From NCBI GenBank assembly GCA_951799425.1, contig OX637409.1, positions 20,262,460 to 20,326,459 on the forward strand: 64,000 bases of DNA. The letters run 5' to 3'. Of this stretch, positions 49,236 through 62,078 are shown piece by piece. The stretch comes from Ilex aquifolium (Eukaryota; Streptophyta; Magnoliopsida; Aquifoliales; Aquifoliaceae). Under the pieces are notes generated by a model that did no database searches, was not told the DNA's origin, and was given only the letters and a program-made list of their open reading frames with translations. A program made the translations under genes and the position numbers. The stretch's first letter is position 1. Each line of letters opens with the position of its first letter.

Positions 49236-49757
49236 GGTAACAATTGTGTTCGTGTTATTTCGGATTCGTGTCGAGCACTAGTCAACCCTAATCTAACTCG
49301 TTTAACTAATTTTGTTATGTTGTGTTAATTTATTTATTTTCGTATCGTATTCGTGTTGATTTATATACTCTGTAAATAAAAAATTTAACGCTCAATTTTA
49401 TGTATAAAATTTCATTATTATTTAATCGAACGTATGTTCATACTTTTTCTATAAACTAAAAATTAACTTAATAAATATAATAATAAAAATGAATAAAAAT
49501 ATTTTTTGTACAAGAATTAAATCACTACTTGATAAAATATAATAAAAAATTGATATTTTATTATTATAATACTACTTAAACGTGTTAATCGTGTCAATTT
49601 CGTATTGTTTGTGTTTGATACTAACCCAACCCATTTATTATTCATATTAACAGGTCGTGTCATATACGAGTTCGTGTCGAGAAATAGTCAACCATAACCC
49701 GCTAATTTCGTATCAATTTCGAGTCGTATTTTTGTGTTGTATCAAAAATTGCTACCC
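49236..49757. mobile_element. hAT-like MITE, second copy of the 31588 family
   Basis: Ends GGTAACAATTGTG and, reversed, GGGTAGCAATTTTTG. Interior matches 31588-32098 (for example AAACGTGTTAATC, CCATTTATTATTC, GTCAACCATAACCC). CTAAG flanks both ends (49231-49235 and 49758-49762); 5 bp is short for hAT, so the superfamily is not certain. Confidence 0.6.
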
Positions 49758-49762
49758 CTAAG

Positions 49763-50933
49763 TACAGTGACATCACTTGGCATCACATGTATTGCAGTAT
49801 TTGCTAAAACTAGACAGTTCAAATGGTAGAGAGTAGGCAAGAGTTCGTGAATGGTCGTGATCACCATGGTAGAGAGTAGGCAGCTCTTGTGAATCTAGAA
49901 TTGGCAGGTGATGCACATATAAGAAGGCCACAAAGTTTATAATGTGGCCGGAACCCTCAATTTCTTTAGGCAAGGAAGTCAAGATAAAGCTGTTGCACAT
50001 GAGATAAACCGTTTGGTTTGCATCTATAAAACAATTTTTGTATTTTTGAATATAAAAAATAAGAGAGAAGTTATTTGGATAGCAAAGCTTTGTATCTAAT
50101 TTTTCAAAGATTCGAAACAAAAAGTCAGAATTTCAGAGAACACTAATAACATGTTTCACTAATTGTGAGACACAATTTGAAAAAAAAAAATTGAAAATAT
50201 GGAATGTAATACACTATGCACTTAAAAGCATCATTCAAAAAAATTTTTTTTTTTCTCTCGTCTTGTATATTTTACTCCTGTTCTAAGCAATCATGATCGA
50301 TTCCTTTAAACCCCCTATCTCGTTCGAAAGCTCCGACCCTTTAAGTGGCACGAGTCGACAAGAAGAGGTCCAATCAACTTCTAAAGAGTGCTCTTGAAGA
50401 ATGTTCTTTCCAAGTGCTTTGTGTTTTCTTATCAATTGATTTTGCATATTTTTTTGAGGTTGACTTTCTCCTTAGATATTGAGTGTTCTAAGTAAATATT
50501 GTTCTTCCAGGTGTTGTATAATACTGGTTGAGAAAGAAAATCGTGCTAACACATACCACCTCACTCTCCCTTTCGTGCTCTTTTTCAGAAGATTTTTACC
50601 AAAGAGTCATTTAAATTATATCCCATATTTTTATTATTTTTTGGATTGCTATTGAAACAGGTCTTACTATTTTTTATCTTTTAAAATCGTTGTCATAATC
50701 ATATAACCAAACAGGTTTCGAAATATAAAAAAAAATTAAAACACACTTTTCAAAAACTCTTCTCAAAAACATATTTTTGAATACTGTTTTTTAAGAGCAT
50801 ATCCAAACAAGTAATTTTTTACATCCGCTTCTCTCGCCCCACTCTGCCACTAAACTAGAGCAACCACCACACGCCTTTGATGAAACCACCCATCTCCCTC
50901 CCCCTACACCATAACCAACCCCAAAGCCCCCCC

Positions 50934-50977
<44 letters not shown>

Positions 50978-52165
50978 CCGACCAACCTTTTGATCATTTT
51001 CAACTATCAATAATATTATTTGGACTTAATTTGATTCATCATTATCATTGAATTGACGGTAAGTCTCAAGAAATATTGATTCTCACTGTCAATTCAATAG
51101 TTATGAATGATTAAGTTAACAAATTAGAGTTCAAGTACCATTAATTTTCCGACTATAAATCTGGCCATAAATTGCACTAGTTAATTTATTAGTTTAGTAT
51201 AATTAAAATGCTATAAGAAAATAAAATAAGGAGGAAAGACCTCCCAAATTCCCTCTTAATTAATCTGTTTTTTATAATATATATACCATAGGTAAATATA
51301 GATAAGAGAATTGATTAGCATTCAACTCAGGCAACGGAATTGTCGATGTGCCACGGTTTATGACGGTGGGACATTTTCGTAAATCCAGACAAGTCCAAGG
51401 CCTATTGTTAATTTCCAGCATGTTGTGAAGACCGAGAGGTTATGTTAGGGTTGGGGTTAACCCAACAAGCCAGCGAGATTCCGGGCCAGGGCCCAGGCCC
51501 GGCTAAAAAACAATTAAAGCCCTAAGGGCTCACCACCCGACCCGGGCTGCCCAAAGCCTGAAGATGTGGACGTTGTATTATCTTCAACAATCATACTGAC
51601 CTTATTTACTGACTTAATCACTTTTTGTTACTAAATTGATACTGAGACCCAAGATATCATCCCAAGTATTATTTCAATTTCAGGAGAACTGAGATTTTTA
51701 TGCCCAACCCCAACCCTCATACTAAAAAACTTTACCCAAGTATGTGAATATCGGGATTTAGTTTCAACTTAACCCGTCTAAGTTGCACCCCTAGTTATGA
51801 TATGCCAATTCGGATGGCAACAATCCATAGACATCTCATTCTTCTTAAGCAGATGTTGATCTCACATTCCTAGTAGACAGGGTTAACAATTATGCTAAAA
51901 TTACCATAAATAGTATTTCCCCAAAAAAAATGTCATTTTTCATCCTACAACAATAATAAATTAAGTCCTCAAATTAGATATAAATAACATTTTTCTTCGC
52001 CGAAAACATCATTCTTAGTAATTGAAATTCATTCCTACCATTCAGCCTTGGGCCAGAGGGTAGTGGACCTTGAACTGGAGTTGAACTAGAGATGAGGGAC
52101 TTTTCTTTTGATATGGTCACCCTACACTCCTCCACAACCTCAAAATAGGTGACCTAACAGCCGCA
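49763..52165. other. Intergenic DNA between convergent ATG4 and MTR3
   Basis: 50150-50250 and 50590-50810 carry AAACTGTTTT/AAAACAGT-type relics like 385-860. C18 followed by (CT)n at 50927-50973. GGCCCAGGCCCGG-type GC-rich stretch at about 51480-51560. No gene. Confidence 0.5.
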
Positions 52166-52170
52166 ACCCA

Positions 52171-52257
52171 ACTAAACATACCAATAGTCACCAAATTCAT
52201 ATGAGCTACTGAGCAGTAAGCAATGATCTTCTTAAGATCGATCTGTCTTAAAGTGGA
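52171..52257 (-). pseudogene. nad4: Nuclear insert of mitochondrial nad4 (NUMT)
   Basis: The minus strand reads STLRQIDLKKIIAYCSVAHM then NLVTIGMFS, an almost unchanged internal segment of NADH dehydrogenase subunit 4, normally encoded in the mitochondrion. The match stops abruptly on both sides, and one S-to-C change is visible against the usual AYSSVAHM. Too short to function. Confidence 0.8.
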
Positions 52258-52984
52258 CAATAGACTACTATGATAACAAGTACACAAGGAAGAAAGATGT
52301 ACCATGATTCAGCCAGCTCCAAACAAATAATTTAAATGAGCCCTTGATTCAGTAATAAACATAACCCTAATGTCAAAAAGTCTGATCTCAAAAACATTCA
52401 CACGCTTAGCGATAAAAAATGTCCACCTAATACACAAACCATCCATTTTAGAGAGATCGAGTTTCGAGACTTGGCCATCAAAAACACAAGCCATAAATAT
52501 ACACCAAAGCAATCTATTATCCCAGTTGGATGATTAAACTTACATGCAACAAAATTAAATCGATTTTGCAAGTCGAGTGGCCAAAGGAAAAGGCTAAAAT
52601 GTAAAGGATGCCTGTAACCTAGATTTACTGTTCACCATATTTGAATTAGATTTTGCAACATGAACATACCTTTTGGGAATCTCTTAAACTGGTTCAATCT
52701 AGTGCTCATCTAATTTTGCAATTGGTTCACCAGAAAAACAAGAAGTTGGCTGCAACTACTGGGTTTGCACCTTCTTCTCCGAGCAAATGCCATGTGAATA
52801 AGCAACTGGTTCTCAATGCAGGAATGAATTAGAGGAAGAGCTCCATTCTAATCATTCATTTTATGAAACATCTATGGAGTGCTTAAATACAAAATTGCAA
52901 TTTAAAGCAAAAGAGAAGGAAGCGACAAGAAATTACCATCACTGAAATCCACTATCAAGAGAAAATTATAAAGCTAATTTCTTC

Positions 52985-55900
52985 TCATTCCTGAGAGGCA
53001 GAAGCAGCTTCTTTCAAACACGACCTCATGATATCCCCAAGCTTAGAGCAAGCATCAAGGCATAGCTCCATTGCCTGTTCACAGAAGGTGTTTTAGCAGT
53101 AAGCAAATCCCTGCAAACTACAGGTGGGAACATGCAAAGCAAGAGTACCAAAGGCTCAATTCAAAGAACAGTGCATCTAATATGATGCTTATCATGTTCA
53201 ATTCGAGGGAGAACAGAAATCAAAAGCGAAAGTAAGCATTGGACAAAGGGACCATACCTCATGAATCTTTGGGGTTGACCATTCTCCGGTGACAGTCAGC
53301 TGAGTGACCTCATTACGAGAAGGCATACAAGTAATCATCAAGCTTCCATCCTGGTAACTTTCTTCTTCCATAATAGGATCAATCACAAGGTTCTTCCCCA
53401 GACAAGACTAGACACCAAATATTGTTAAGATGTGGAAGGGGAATATTCAATATGACCACAGACCATGCCAGATGGGATTAAAAAAAAAATGAATATATGC
53501 AAAAAGAAATTCATGAATTCAATGAAGAAACAGGTGCATTTTGACATCTAATAAGAAGTCCATAGCAGACCCATGGCTCTTTAGGATACCTAGTTCATTA
53601 AACTGCAGATAAAGTGACTATTTGGCTAAGGGAGATACCTCTCCAGAAAGGAATAGATGCCAACATGGCACTAGCTATTAAAAATCCCGTAAAATTACGC
53701 AAATATTCCAGTGTCATACATATGCAATGGAATTTTTTTGTTTTTCTTTTTAATATCTGGGAGGGGGTGAGGGGCAGCTATATTTCACACGAAGGAAGAA
53801 AACTTATCTAGTTGGGAACTACTACTAAAAGCAATTTTCTCCAACATTCACATGCATGTGCATATGGCAAAGTCATGACCAAAATGAAGGACAAGACAAG
53901 GAATGGGCGCCAGTGCTTCGCTGGTCATGTTCATTATGGTAATCATGCATGCAGCAGTACCCAAGTAAAACAGCAAAGGTTCTTAGATAGTCAAGAGAGA
54001 CAAAAGAACTTGAGTGGAAGTTGTGAAGGGGGGAGTGGGGGCGGATGGTAATGCATCTAAATTTCCCCCTACTTTTTGATTAATGAGATGCACGTAAAAC
54101 ACTTATTTTTCTTTAATGTCGCCTCCTAGGACATTTACTCTATTCCAGAAGCAGGATGGCAGATAACATACATAACCATGATTGCACTAATATCTAAACA
54201 ACAGGATTAGGATCCCAAGTAATAACATCATTCATCGTCGATCAAGTTTCAAGAGAATGCTTGCAGTCTTAATGGGCAAATGTAAAAATATCAATATATA
54301 GTCCATCATACCAAAAATTGTTCCCCAACAATTAAAACCTGATTTAAGAATAAAGACCAGACCCCGCAAAAATGTGTCCCCTTCCCCCTCCCTGTTCAAC
54401 ATAGATCTAAACATGCCAGTTCAAAAAAAAATTTAAAACACGTAAAGAAAACAAATACACTGGCGAGTAGACAACACTACAATGATATCTACCTTGCTGC
54501 AAGCTTATTTGAATTTCCAAAAGTTAAATGTAACATGGAAAGAAATGGGTATGTGATGCATACCACGGAAACAGAGGCAACCACATCATACATCATAATC
54601 CCTGCATCTGCTAGAGCAAGACTAGCACATGAGACGACCACAGGAAGATCACCTACAACCATTGTATATGACTACTGTCAGTATGCTAGGCAATAACACA
54701 ACTAATTCCCTACAATCAATAACATCAAGCAGTGAACTTAACCAGCCAATTCAACTGCCAACTTACAGAACACATTTAATAAGTTCAGAACTCAGTTCCG
54801 TATAGTAGTTTCTGAACTGAGATCTAACAGCTCACTACTTGCATCAGATCAGCTAGTTGGCACCAGTAATTATGCAAGTTATTAACCATACAGAGGCAAT
54901 ATGGAAGATGTGAAACTGATGGACATAAGGAAACAATTAAGGATACTCTTAAAGCAAAATACTACTTTTATTGTTCCTTTCTCATCAAAGCCAAACTTCT
55001 AAGCATGAAAGGTTATTATCCAGTCCACTATTGTATGTGTTTGTAGATGTATGATGTTGAACTTACTGCCACCGGATTCCAACACTAATGCAAAGACATC
55101 TACAGTTGTCTTGGGGAAAGTGTCCAGTATAATGGCACCCTCCAAAGCTTTATGTAGCATTGAGGAAAACTCTTTGTTGTCTGATCCCTAATAGATCAAA
55201 AAAGTCTGAATCAGATACAGGAATTAAGAAAACAAAAAATGAAAGAAAGAGCATGATAGAAAAAGGGCAGTAAAATCAGTACTTGCCATATACCTGTCCA
55301 CGAATTGGGGTGGAAAAAGTTGTATAACTGACATTACAATTCAGTCGCCCTATATCGCTGTACATCATTGCTTTCTTACTTTCTCTAGGCCCAAATCTGA
55401 ATCACAAAAGGCCAGTAGGATGATTCAATCATAGTCTACAACCACTTGAAGATTTGACGAAGATATTACAAAAAATTCAAGTTCTGAATTATCGGAATCA
55501 CACCGGCTAACTTTGGTTAGTGGCCGTAAAGACAATAATTGACTGTAGTGGAATTAGGTTTAAATTGATTTAACAGACTTTATTTATGCGATTCATAATA
55601 ACCTGTTTATTACAAGAGAATTCACAAGGAATTTTCCTTGCGGAATAGTTGTGCTTATCCGGTTGCTGCTAGTATTGCTTCGCTCACATTGATTTACTCA
55701 AGCAAAAACCTTTGAATAACTAAACCAGATGACATTTATCATTTTGTTCTTTCTAAAGGGCTCACTGTTTACATCCCTACGTTAACTTTAAAGCATTCTA
55801 AGCTACCTAAAGTCTACAGCAGTAGAACACCAAACTATAGATGTCCTCAGAGAAGAAGTGACAAATTTATAGTGTTGATATGCCACAAAACTTGAGAGAG

Positions 55901-58482
55901 CACAAGTACAAAAGTAAAAGGTTACTAAGCTAATTTGATGTCACAATGATCTATGATAAATAAGAAGAAACATCAGATATCTGGAATTAAACACAACATG
56001 AAAGTGGTATCAAGTAACAAAATTTACTCACACAGATACAATGACCTTGGTATTTCCAAACTCAGCATAAGCAGATCCTGATGCGGCATTCGCTGCACCA
56101 GTCCTTAAAACTGCAAAGTTCCAACCACACAATGTTCTAGGAATTTAATCATAGAATAACTATATACTGCAATTAGATTCGAGCAGAAAAAGAAGCCAAA
56201 ATAACTTGAATGGACAAAAGGATAATAAACAGGAGCATGTGAATGAAGTCCAAATAGCAGAAACCAATATATATTTATACTCATGGTGTTATGACCCTTT
56301 TTTAATATAGTCATCCTGTGTATCTTATTTGTTTAGTTTTTTAAATATAGTCAGACTGTTTATGTCATACGGCGATGAGAAGCCTGACTTTGTCATATTT
56401 GTATTGTATCTGTAGTTCAGATGTATTGTATCCTCTTCGATCTACAGCATAACTGCATTATTCACAGGGCTGAAAAAACTATGTACTGATGTTCTATAAG
56501 ATGCTTCTGGACATGCAAAAGCATACCAAGCCCACAAAACATAAAGGAGAAACGGAAAAACTAAATATGACACCAATGATCACCATATTTCACGCTCATG
56601 AATCCGAAGAAGATATTATAAATAATACATCAAGTTTACATGGGTCACTCACCTGGTGCCCCCATATGATGTTAAACCAATTTGAGATGAGATGTCACAT
56701 GTCACATGTGGTGACCCGCCAATGACGAGCCATTCTCCACTAAAGGATATCTTCAGCCCCTCCCTGAGGATAAGCTGAAGTCTATTCACGCAAAAGGCTA
56801 CTCCCTGATACACGGCAGGCAAGTAATGCCCAATGATACTCCATGAGGGCATACCCCGAAGGCTCCATGAGGACGCTTCGAAGACGACTAACTCCAAAGG
56901 CTCCTCCATGAAGATGCGCCAAAGGCTACTCTATGATGGTATGTTGAAGGCTACAAATGCTCACGACTACTACACAAGGATATGCCAAAGACTACTCACG
57001 CCGAAGGCTAATCCATGACAACACGCAAACATCTACAGAATGACACACTAAAGGCTACTACATGATGTACCTTAAAACTTTTTGGACTTGGAGCAAAGTC
57101 CAAGGCTAAGGCTACTCCATGAAATCTTGCACCTTCAACTGGGATAAGCTAGGAAAATTTATAAGATGGTAAAAAAAAAATTTCTTAAAAAACGATAATA
57201 AGTGGTAGTTACTTAGTGCGGGAATGGAGGCATAGTTATATGAGCCACTTCGAAGAATATGATTGGATGAAACTTTTTATTTTTATTCAACAAGTCATAA
57301 TTGTTAAGAAAAGAGAGAGGGAAGGCTTCCCCCCCAAAAAAGTTGTCATATGGATATTGATGGTATAAAATACGGAAAACTATGAAAGTGGGATGAGTTG
57401 TTACTTACATGTGTTGAGATATGAATTGAAGCAAGTAAAAATGCACAAATTAGAGTGGTTCGTCCCACTGAAGAGTAGGAATAGTCCACTGTAAGAGAGA
57501 CTCCTACTCCTGGTTTTTCTGTATTGCTTGAGGAGAAAGACGAGTACACTAGCATTTCTCTTAAGGCAGTGTATTTGCTTACCCGTTCCCCACAGTATTC
57601 ATTGCTTTTATAACATTCCTTTTAATTGAACATTAAGTAAGTTGACACTCCAAAGCAAGCATAAAAGCTACATCAATTCAGAGAACAAATGAACCAAACC
57701 GCACTTGGGCCTGCGATTTTATTTATTTTATTAATTTTGCAGAGAACCATCACCCAGAAAAGTGGATTGCAGTTCCATCCCTCAAATTGAAACACAATAT
57801 ACCCCCATAAGAAGGAAAAAATACATACAAATGTATAAGTGCAAGGACAAAAAAAATGAACATCAGGGAAATGTCAGGGAACATCAATTTATAAACCCCA
57901 TTAGCCATTGCTCCTTAAAGAAGCACAATACAACTATTCCGCAATATATAAAATCAGCAAAGATAGACTTTGCCATGAAATGCCCATGCGCGTACTTACA
58001 AGCCCTTATATTCACCGGCCGAAAAGAAAGGTTTAATACAAATCACAAAAGAACCCTATGTATTCGAAGCACAAGAAAAAAAAAATACAAGTTACATATA
58101 AGATAATAAGACCAGAAACAAATGCATAGCCTGATCTATTCATTAAACTACTAAACGTAAAAAAGTTGAAAACGAAAAACCAAAAGTATTGGGATTAAAC
58201 AGATGACTGAACAAAATCAAAGCCCAATGGCAGTCCACGCAATGGGAATCAACACAAAAAATCGATTATACATTCGAACAAAAAATATCATGTAACAAAT
58301 TTCGTCTGTGCGTGTGTGTGTGAGAGAGAGAAAGAGAGAGGGAGAGAATTACAGGCACCCCGGCACTGGCGAAACCCACGGCCATCTGGGCGAACCCAAT
58401 CGACATCTGTGAAAATGGGGGCTCTTTTTTTGTTCTGCATCGTCGGTGACGGCGAGTATGTCGCCGGTGCTGTTCCTGACAT
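52985..58482 (-). CDS. RRP41L: Exosome complex subunit MTR3 / RRP41-like (RNase PH family)
   Basis: Subunit of the RNase PH-type ring of the RNA exosome, acting in nuclear and cytosolic RNA decay and processing. Seven exons: 58482-58359, 56110-56032, 55396-55294, 55187-55067, 54652-54564, 53407-53258, 53074-52985 (stop included); GT-AG, in frame, 251 aa versus about 256 in Arabidopsis RRP41L. Seen: DWVRPDGRGFRQCR (~29-41), GSAYAEFGNTKVIVSVFGPRES, FPKTTVDVFALVLESGG, VVVSCASLALADAGIMMYDV, GKNLVIDP, MITCMPSRNEVTQLTVTGEW and C-terminal AMELCLDACSKLGDIMRSCL. Start at 58482 (MSGTAPATYSP). A gap of about two residues after QCR compared with Arabidopsis may be real or a slightly misplaced junction. 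Intron 1 (2.25 kb) holds a minisatellite. Confidence 0.95.
56780..57140. repeat. Degenerate minisatellite in MTR3 intron 1
   Basis: Repeated AAAGGCTACTCCATGA.GATG-like units of roughly 25 bp (about ten, diverged), GC-richer than the flanks. By analogy with the three LTR minisatellites it may be the U3 remnant of a retrotransposon, but I found no LTR boundaries or target duplication. Confidence 0.65.
58310..58346. repeat. (TG)n(AG)n microsatellite at the MTR3 exon 1 donor side
   Basis: GTGTGTGTGTGTGAGAGAGAG-type compound repeat just inside intron 1 of MTR3. Confidence 0.85.
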
Positions 58483-59249
58483 AATCTCTCTCTATGTGTA
58501 TGGATATATGTATGTGCGTATATATATATATGTATCTTTTTCTTCCAGAGGAAGGAAGTGAACTCCCGCTGAGTGACGGGCTCAATCAGAGGCTCTTTTG
58601 TGTCCTTGCTTGTTGCTCTGCCAGGTTTAAATTAGGGAACGGGACGCTTAGTTTAGTGGTTCAGTGCTAATATGCGCCCGGAGGATTTTATCACGTGATG
58701 CAGCCCACGCCCCATGGATAGGAAGGAAAACTGGGTTTGGGTAAACCAGGTTAGCCTAGGCCTCGGCAACGGACCGTGCCGGGCCGGCCTGACATTTTTC
58801 AGCCCATAGCCCGCCCGTGGGCCGGGCATCTGGGCTTTCACTAATCAACAGGTCTGTCCGTTAGGAACTTTAAGGCCCATGGACCGGTCTATTGGGCCAA
58901 AAACTGGCTAAATACGGGCCAGGCCTTATGGCCCGCGCCATTGGATTTGAAACGAGTTTTTTATTAAAAATTATTTTTTATGTAAAAAAATATAAAAAGA
59001 CATCGACAAATTTATTTTTTATATAAAAAATATAAAAAGATATCAATTACATGAAGTTGGTATGAAAAAATAAATTAACAAAAAAATTATTCATATTGAT
59101 TGAATTTAACAAATATTCATATAGAGTTACAATGTTACATTATAAATTGATTGATGACTGGTGAGTGAGACTATTTTGCATCACTACAAATTGAGTACAT
59201 CCTAATTAGGTTGGCACCTACACAATTGTTAATTATTTGCAAGTCTCAA
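58483..59249. other. MTR3 leader/promoter and GC-rich repeat
   Basis: 58483-58650 is the presumed MTR3 leader and core promoter, with a (TA)n run at about 58519. 58740-58950 is rich in GGGCC/GGCCC motifs and resembles 51480-51560, so it is probably a dispersed repeat. No gene. Confidence 0.45.
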
Positions 59250-60171
59250 CCTATAAAAGTTACATAAAAAAATAGTAACATTTAAATATAAAAAAATAAT
59301 AACATTTAAACATAAAAAAATAGTAACATTCAATATTAATATTTTTAAAAAATAATAATAGTAACATGTTCAACAAAAATAGTAACATACTTAACAAAAA
59401 CAGTAATATGCTTAACAAAAAAATAGCAATATAGAACATTTAATAAAATTGTAAATAAAAATAGTAGCATTCAAACCCATAATCAGAGGAAGAAACCTCC
59501 AATTCTTCAACATTTAAAAAAGTAATACTGAAAAAGTAATAACATGTTCAATAAAAAATAGTAACATGAAAAAATAAAATAGTAACATCGTCAACAAAAA
59601 ACGTAATAACATGAAACATTGAAAAAATTTGGAGATTATTTATCACAAAAATAAAAATAAAATTGAAGATCAAATTAATAACACATTGAGCAAGTTTTTC
59701 AACATTTTTTTTCTGAAAACCAACGACATAGAAGTTCATGATAATTAGAACGCAGTAGAAGATATGGTAGTTATTGATGATGTTCCAAACTCTATTGATT
59801 TTGATGTTATGGAGAAAGAAATGATATCTAAGGAAAAAAATTTGTTGTACTGAAGTGATGATCTCTTTCTAACGAGAGAAAGAGAGAGAGAGATAGAGAG
59901 AGAAAAAATATAAATTTTAATTTCAATTTAGGAGTAAATTAAGAGATAATAATTTTAATTTAAGAAATTAATTTAAAACTACGTTCAATGTCTTTAAGGT
60001 TTCTATAATTGAACAAAATAACACTGTTAATGGTATTTTTGATATTTAAAAAAATAGTAGACTTAAGTACTTATTAGTAAAATAAAAAAACGGACTTATC
60101 ACCAAATAAATTTCCTTGACGGACTCAAGTCATTATAAGTTCATCCAAGAGAATTCAGCCCCAATTTTCAC
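59250..60171 (-). mobile_element. Mutator-like element, inverted relative of 24016-24894 (left end unresolved)
   Basis: The right end, reversed, reads GTGAAAATTGGGGCTGAA, then ATAATGACTTGAGTCCGTCA and a GGTGATAAGTCC stretch, matching the left end of the 24016 element. Internal AACATGTTCAACAAAAATAG repeats and a GA microsatellite also match. The other end and its flanking duplication were not found; the left limit is approximate. Confidence 0.7.
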
Positions 60172-60180
60172 TATATTTTA

Positions 60181-61875
60181 TCCGTGGTCATAATTTCCCA
60201 CGCAACACGAACACAACACAATATTAGGTGGTTAGGATTTCGAACGGTATAAGTTACAATTTCACTTCCAAAAAAAGAGATTTGATTCTAATTCACTATC
60301 GAAAGGAATTGTCTTACTTACCACTTGTTCTTATTTACATTGATATTTCTGGAAATAATAATTTTATTTCTCTCATACTCTTTACCTTAAGCATGACAAA
60401 GATAAAATATTTCACTCGACACCATTTTGAAATTAAGATAATCTATATTTCGAATAAATAACATGTCGATTAATAATTTAGTATAATACACGAATAGATC
60501 AATTTTGACAAAACACGTTTGTTTAATTAGTATTGTTAAAAAAAAAATCTTATTTTTAAAATTTTAAATTATTGATGTAGTATTATATCACCTTATGTTG
60601 GGTTTGGTTGAGTGAAATAAAATTCCAAGTCTTGAAATTTTAGTTCATAAGTTGCACGTGTCAAATCAAATACAATTAATAATCAAATCATTTAAATATT
60701 TGGACATCTAACATGATTCATTAAATGTGTAGGATTAAAATTTAGGGTGAATTGTATTTTAAGAATATTTATTTTACACCATAAAAGATTAGATTTTTTA
60801 CATTATATTCTGAATATATTAAAAATGTTACAATGTAAACTTTTCGTTAGTTTTTGTTACTCATCTCGTCAACGTCAATATGGTGAGAAAATTTAAATTT
60901 TTCGGGATGCAAAGTAAAATTTCCTCTAAAATTGGCAAGTACTTAATACGAAACCGAAATATCATTACTCACGAGAACGACTACATCTCTCTTTCAGTAT
61001 CATGCTGAAATTTGCAATATTCAAAAGTCAGGTAGTAGCAAAAGTTTTGCGAGTCTAAATTATAACTCAAAAGGGTGTTAGTTACAACTTCAAAAATTAT
61101 AATTAATCGTAAAAATGATGTATTCAATTATGAAAATTTGATTATAAAATGATGTATCCAATTATGAAAAAATATAACTTTTAAAAGTCATTTTACAACT
61201 GATTAATATTATTTGTGATCGATGAGAACTTTACATGATTGATCACAATATTATGGTCGACTATAAATGTCGTGATCCATCACAAATAGTTATAATTTAT
61301 CCTTGTAAGGTGCAACTTGACCCTCAATAATAGAATTTTGGAACCATAGGGGTATGTTTGGATTGTTTTGGGATGAGTGATTGGATTAGTTTTATGAAAC
61401 CCTTCTAAACTCAACTCTCACATTTGTGTACGTGGAATTCATATATGAAACTTATCCATACCATTTCGTAAGCACTGATCCTATTGAGACATAATTTAAG
61501 AATATAATTTGAGAACTTAATGCATTATGACAATTAGATTGATAATGTTGGGACCCAGTAATAATTTAATGTTTGGACCCATTGACAATCTAATGGCTAC
61601 AATCATTAAATCTTCAAATTATGTTTTTAAATTATGTGTCAATAGTATTGGTCTTTCGTAAGTATCATATACACAAGTGGATTCAAAAATTTATTACAAT
61701 TATCGACACATACTTATTTTATAAATAACTATAATACTTATTGATTAATTCAATTCATACCCATGTTTGTTTCATTACATAAAGGAGTAATCAGGGGGTT
61801 AAAATGTGATTTAATAGATAAAATATTTTATTAGGGATAAGATGGTAATTTGACATAGTTAAGTAAAGCTAGGAT
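60181..61875. other. Intergenic, repeat-derived in part
   Basis: 61020-61345 contains another copy of the TTACAACTTTTG/TTATGAAAAT-type dispersed family. 61348 onward begins GGGGTATGTTTGGATTG, like the left end of the PIF-like element at 17752. No gene. Confidence 0.45.
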
Positions 61876-62070
61876 ACCACCAAGTGGGGTGGTTTAATGG
61901 GATACTGACCGAACTTCTCACCTTCAGGTTGGAGGTTCGAGTCTTAGAGCTTACATTGGGGTTCGGTGGTTGACCGCTATACTAACCTAACTAAGTTCAT
62001 TTTCGAGAAGAATAACGGACGTGGTTACGAGTCTCATGATCCCAACAATGAGAGCCTCTTGAAAACGAAC
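61876..62070 (+). mobile_element. tRNA-derived SINE-like element
   Basis: Box A-like GGTTTAATGGGATACTG and box B-like GGAGGTTCGAGTC in the first 80 bases, then a non-tRNA body. Ends near the target site of the adjacent solo LTR. Boundaries approximate; family differs from 16004-16224 or is strongly diverged. Confidence 0.5.
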
Positions 62071-62078
62071 ATGGTACT

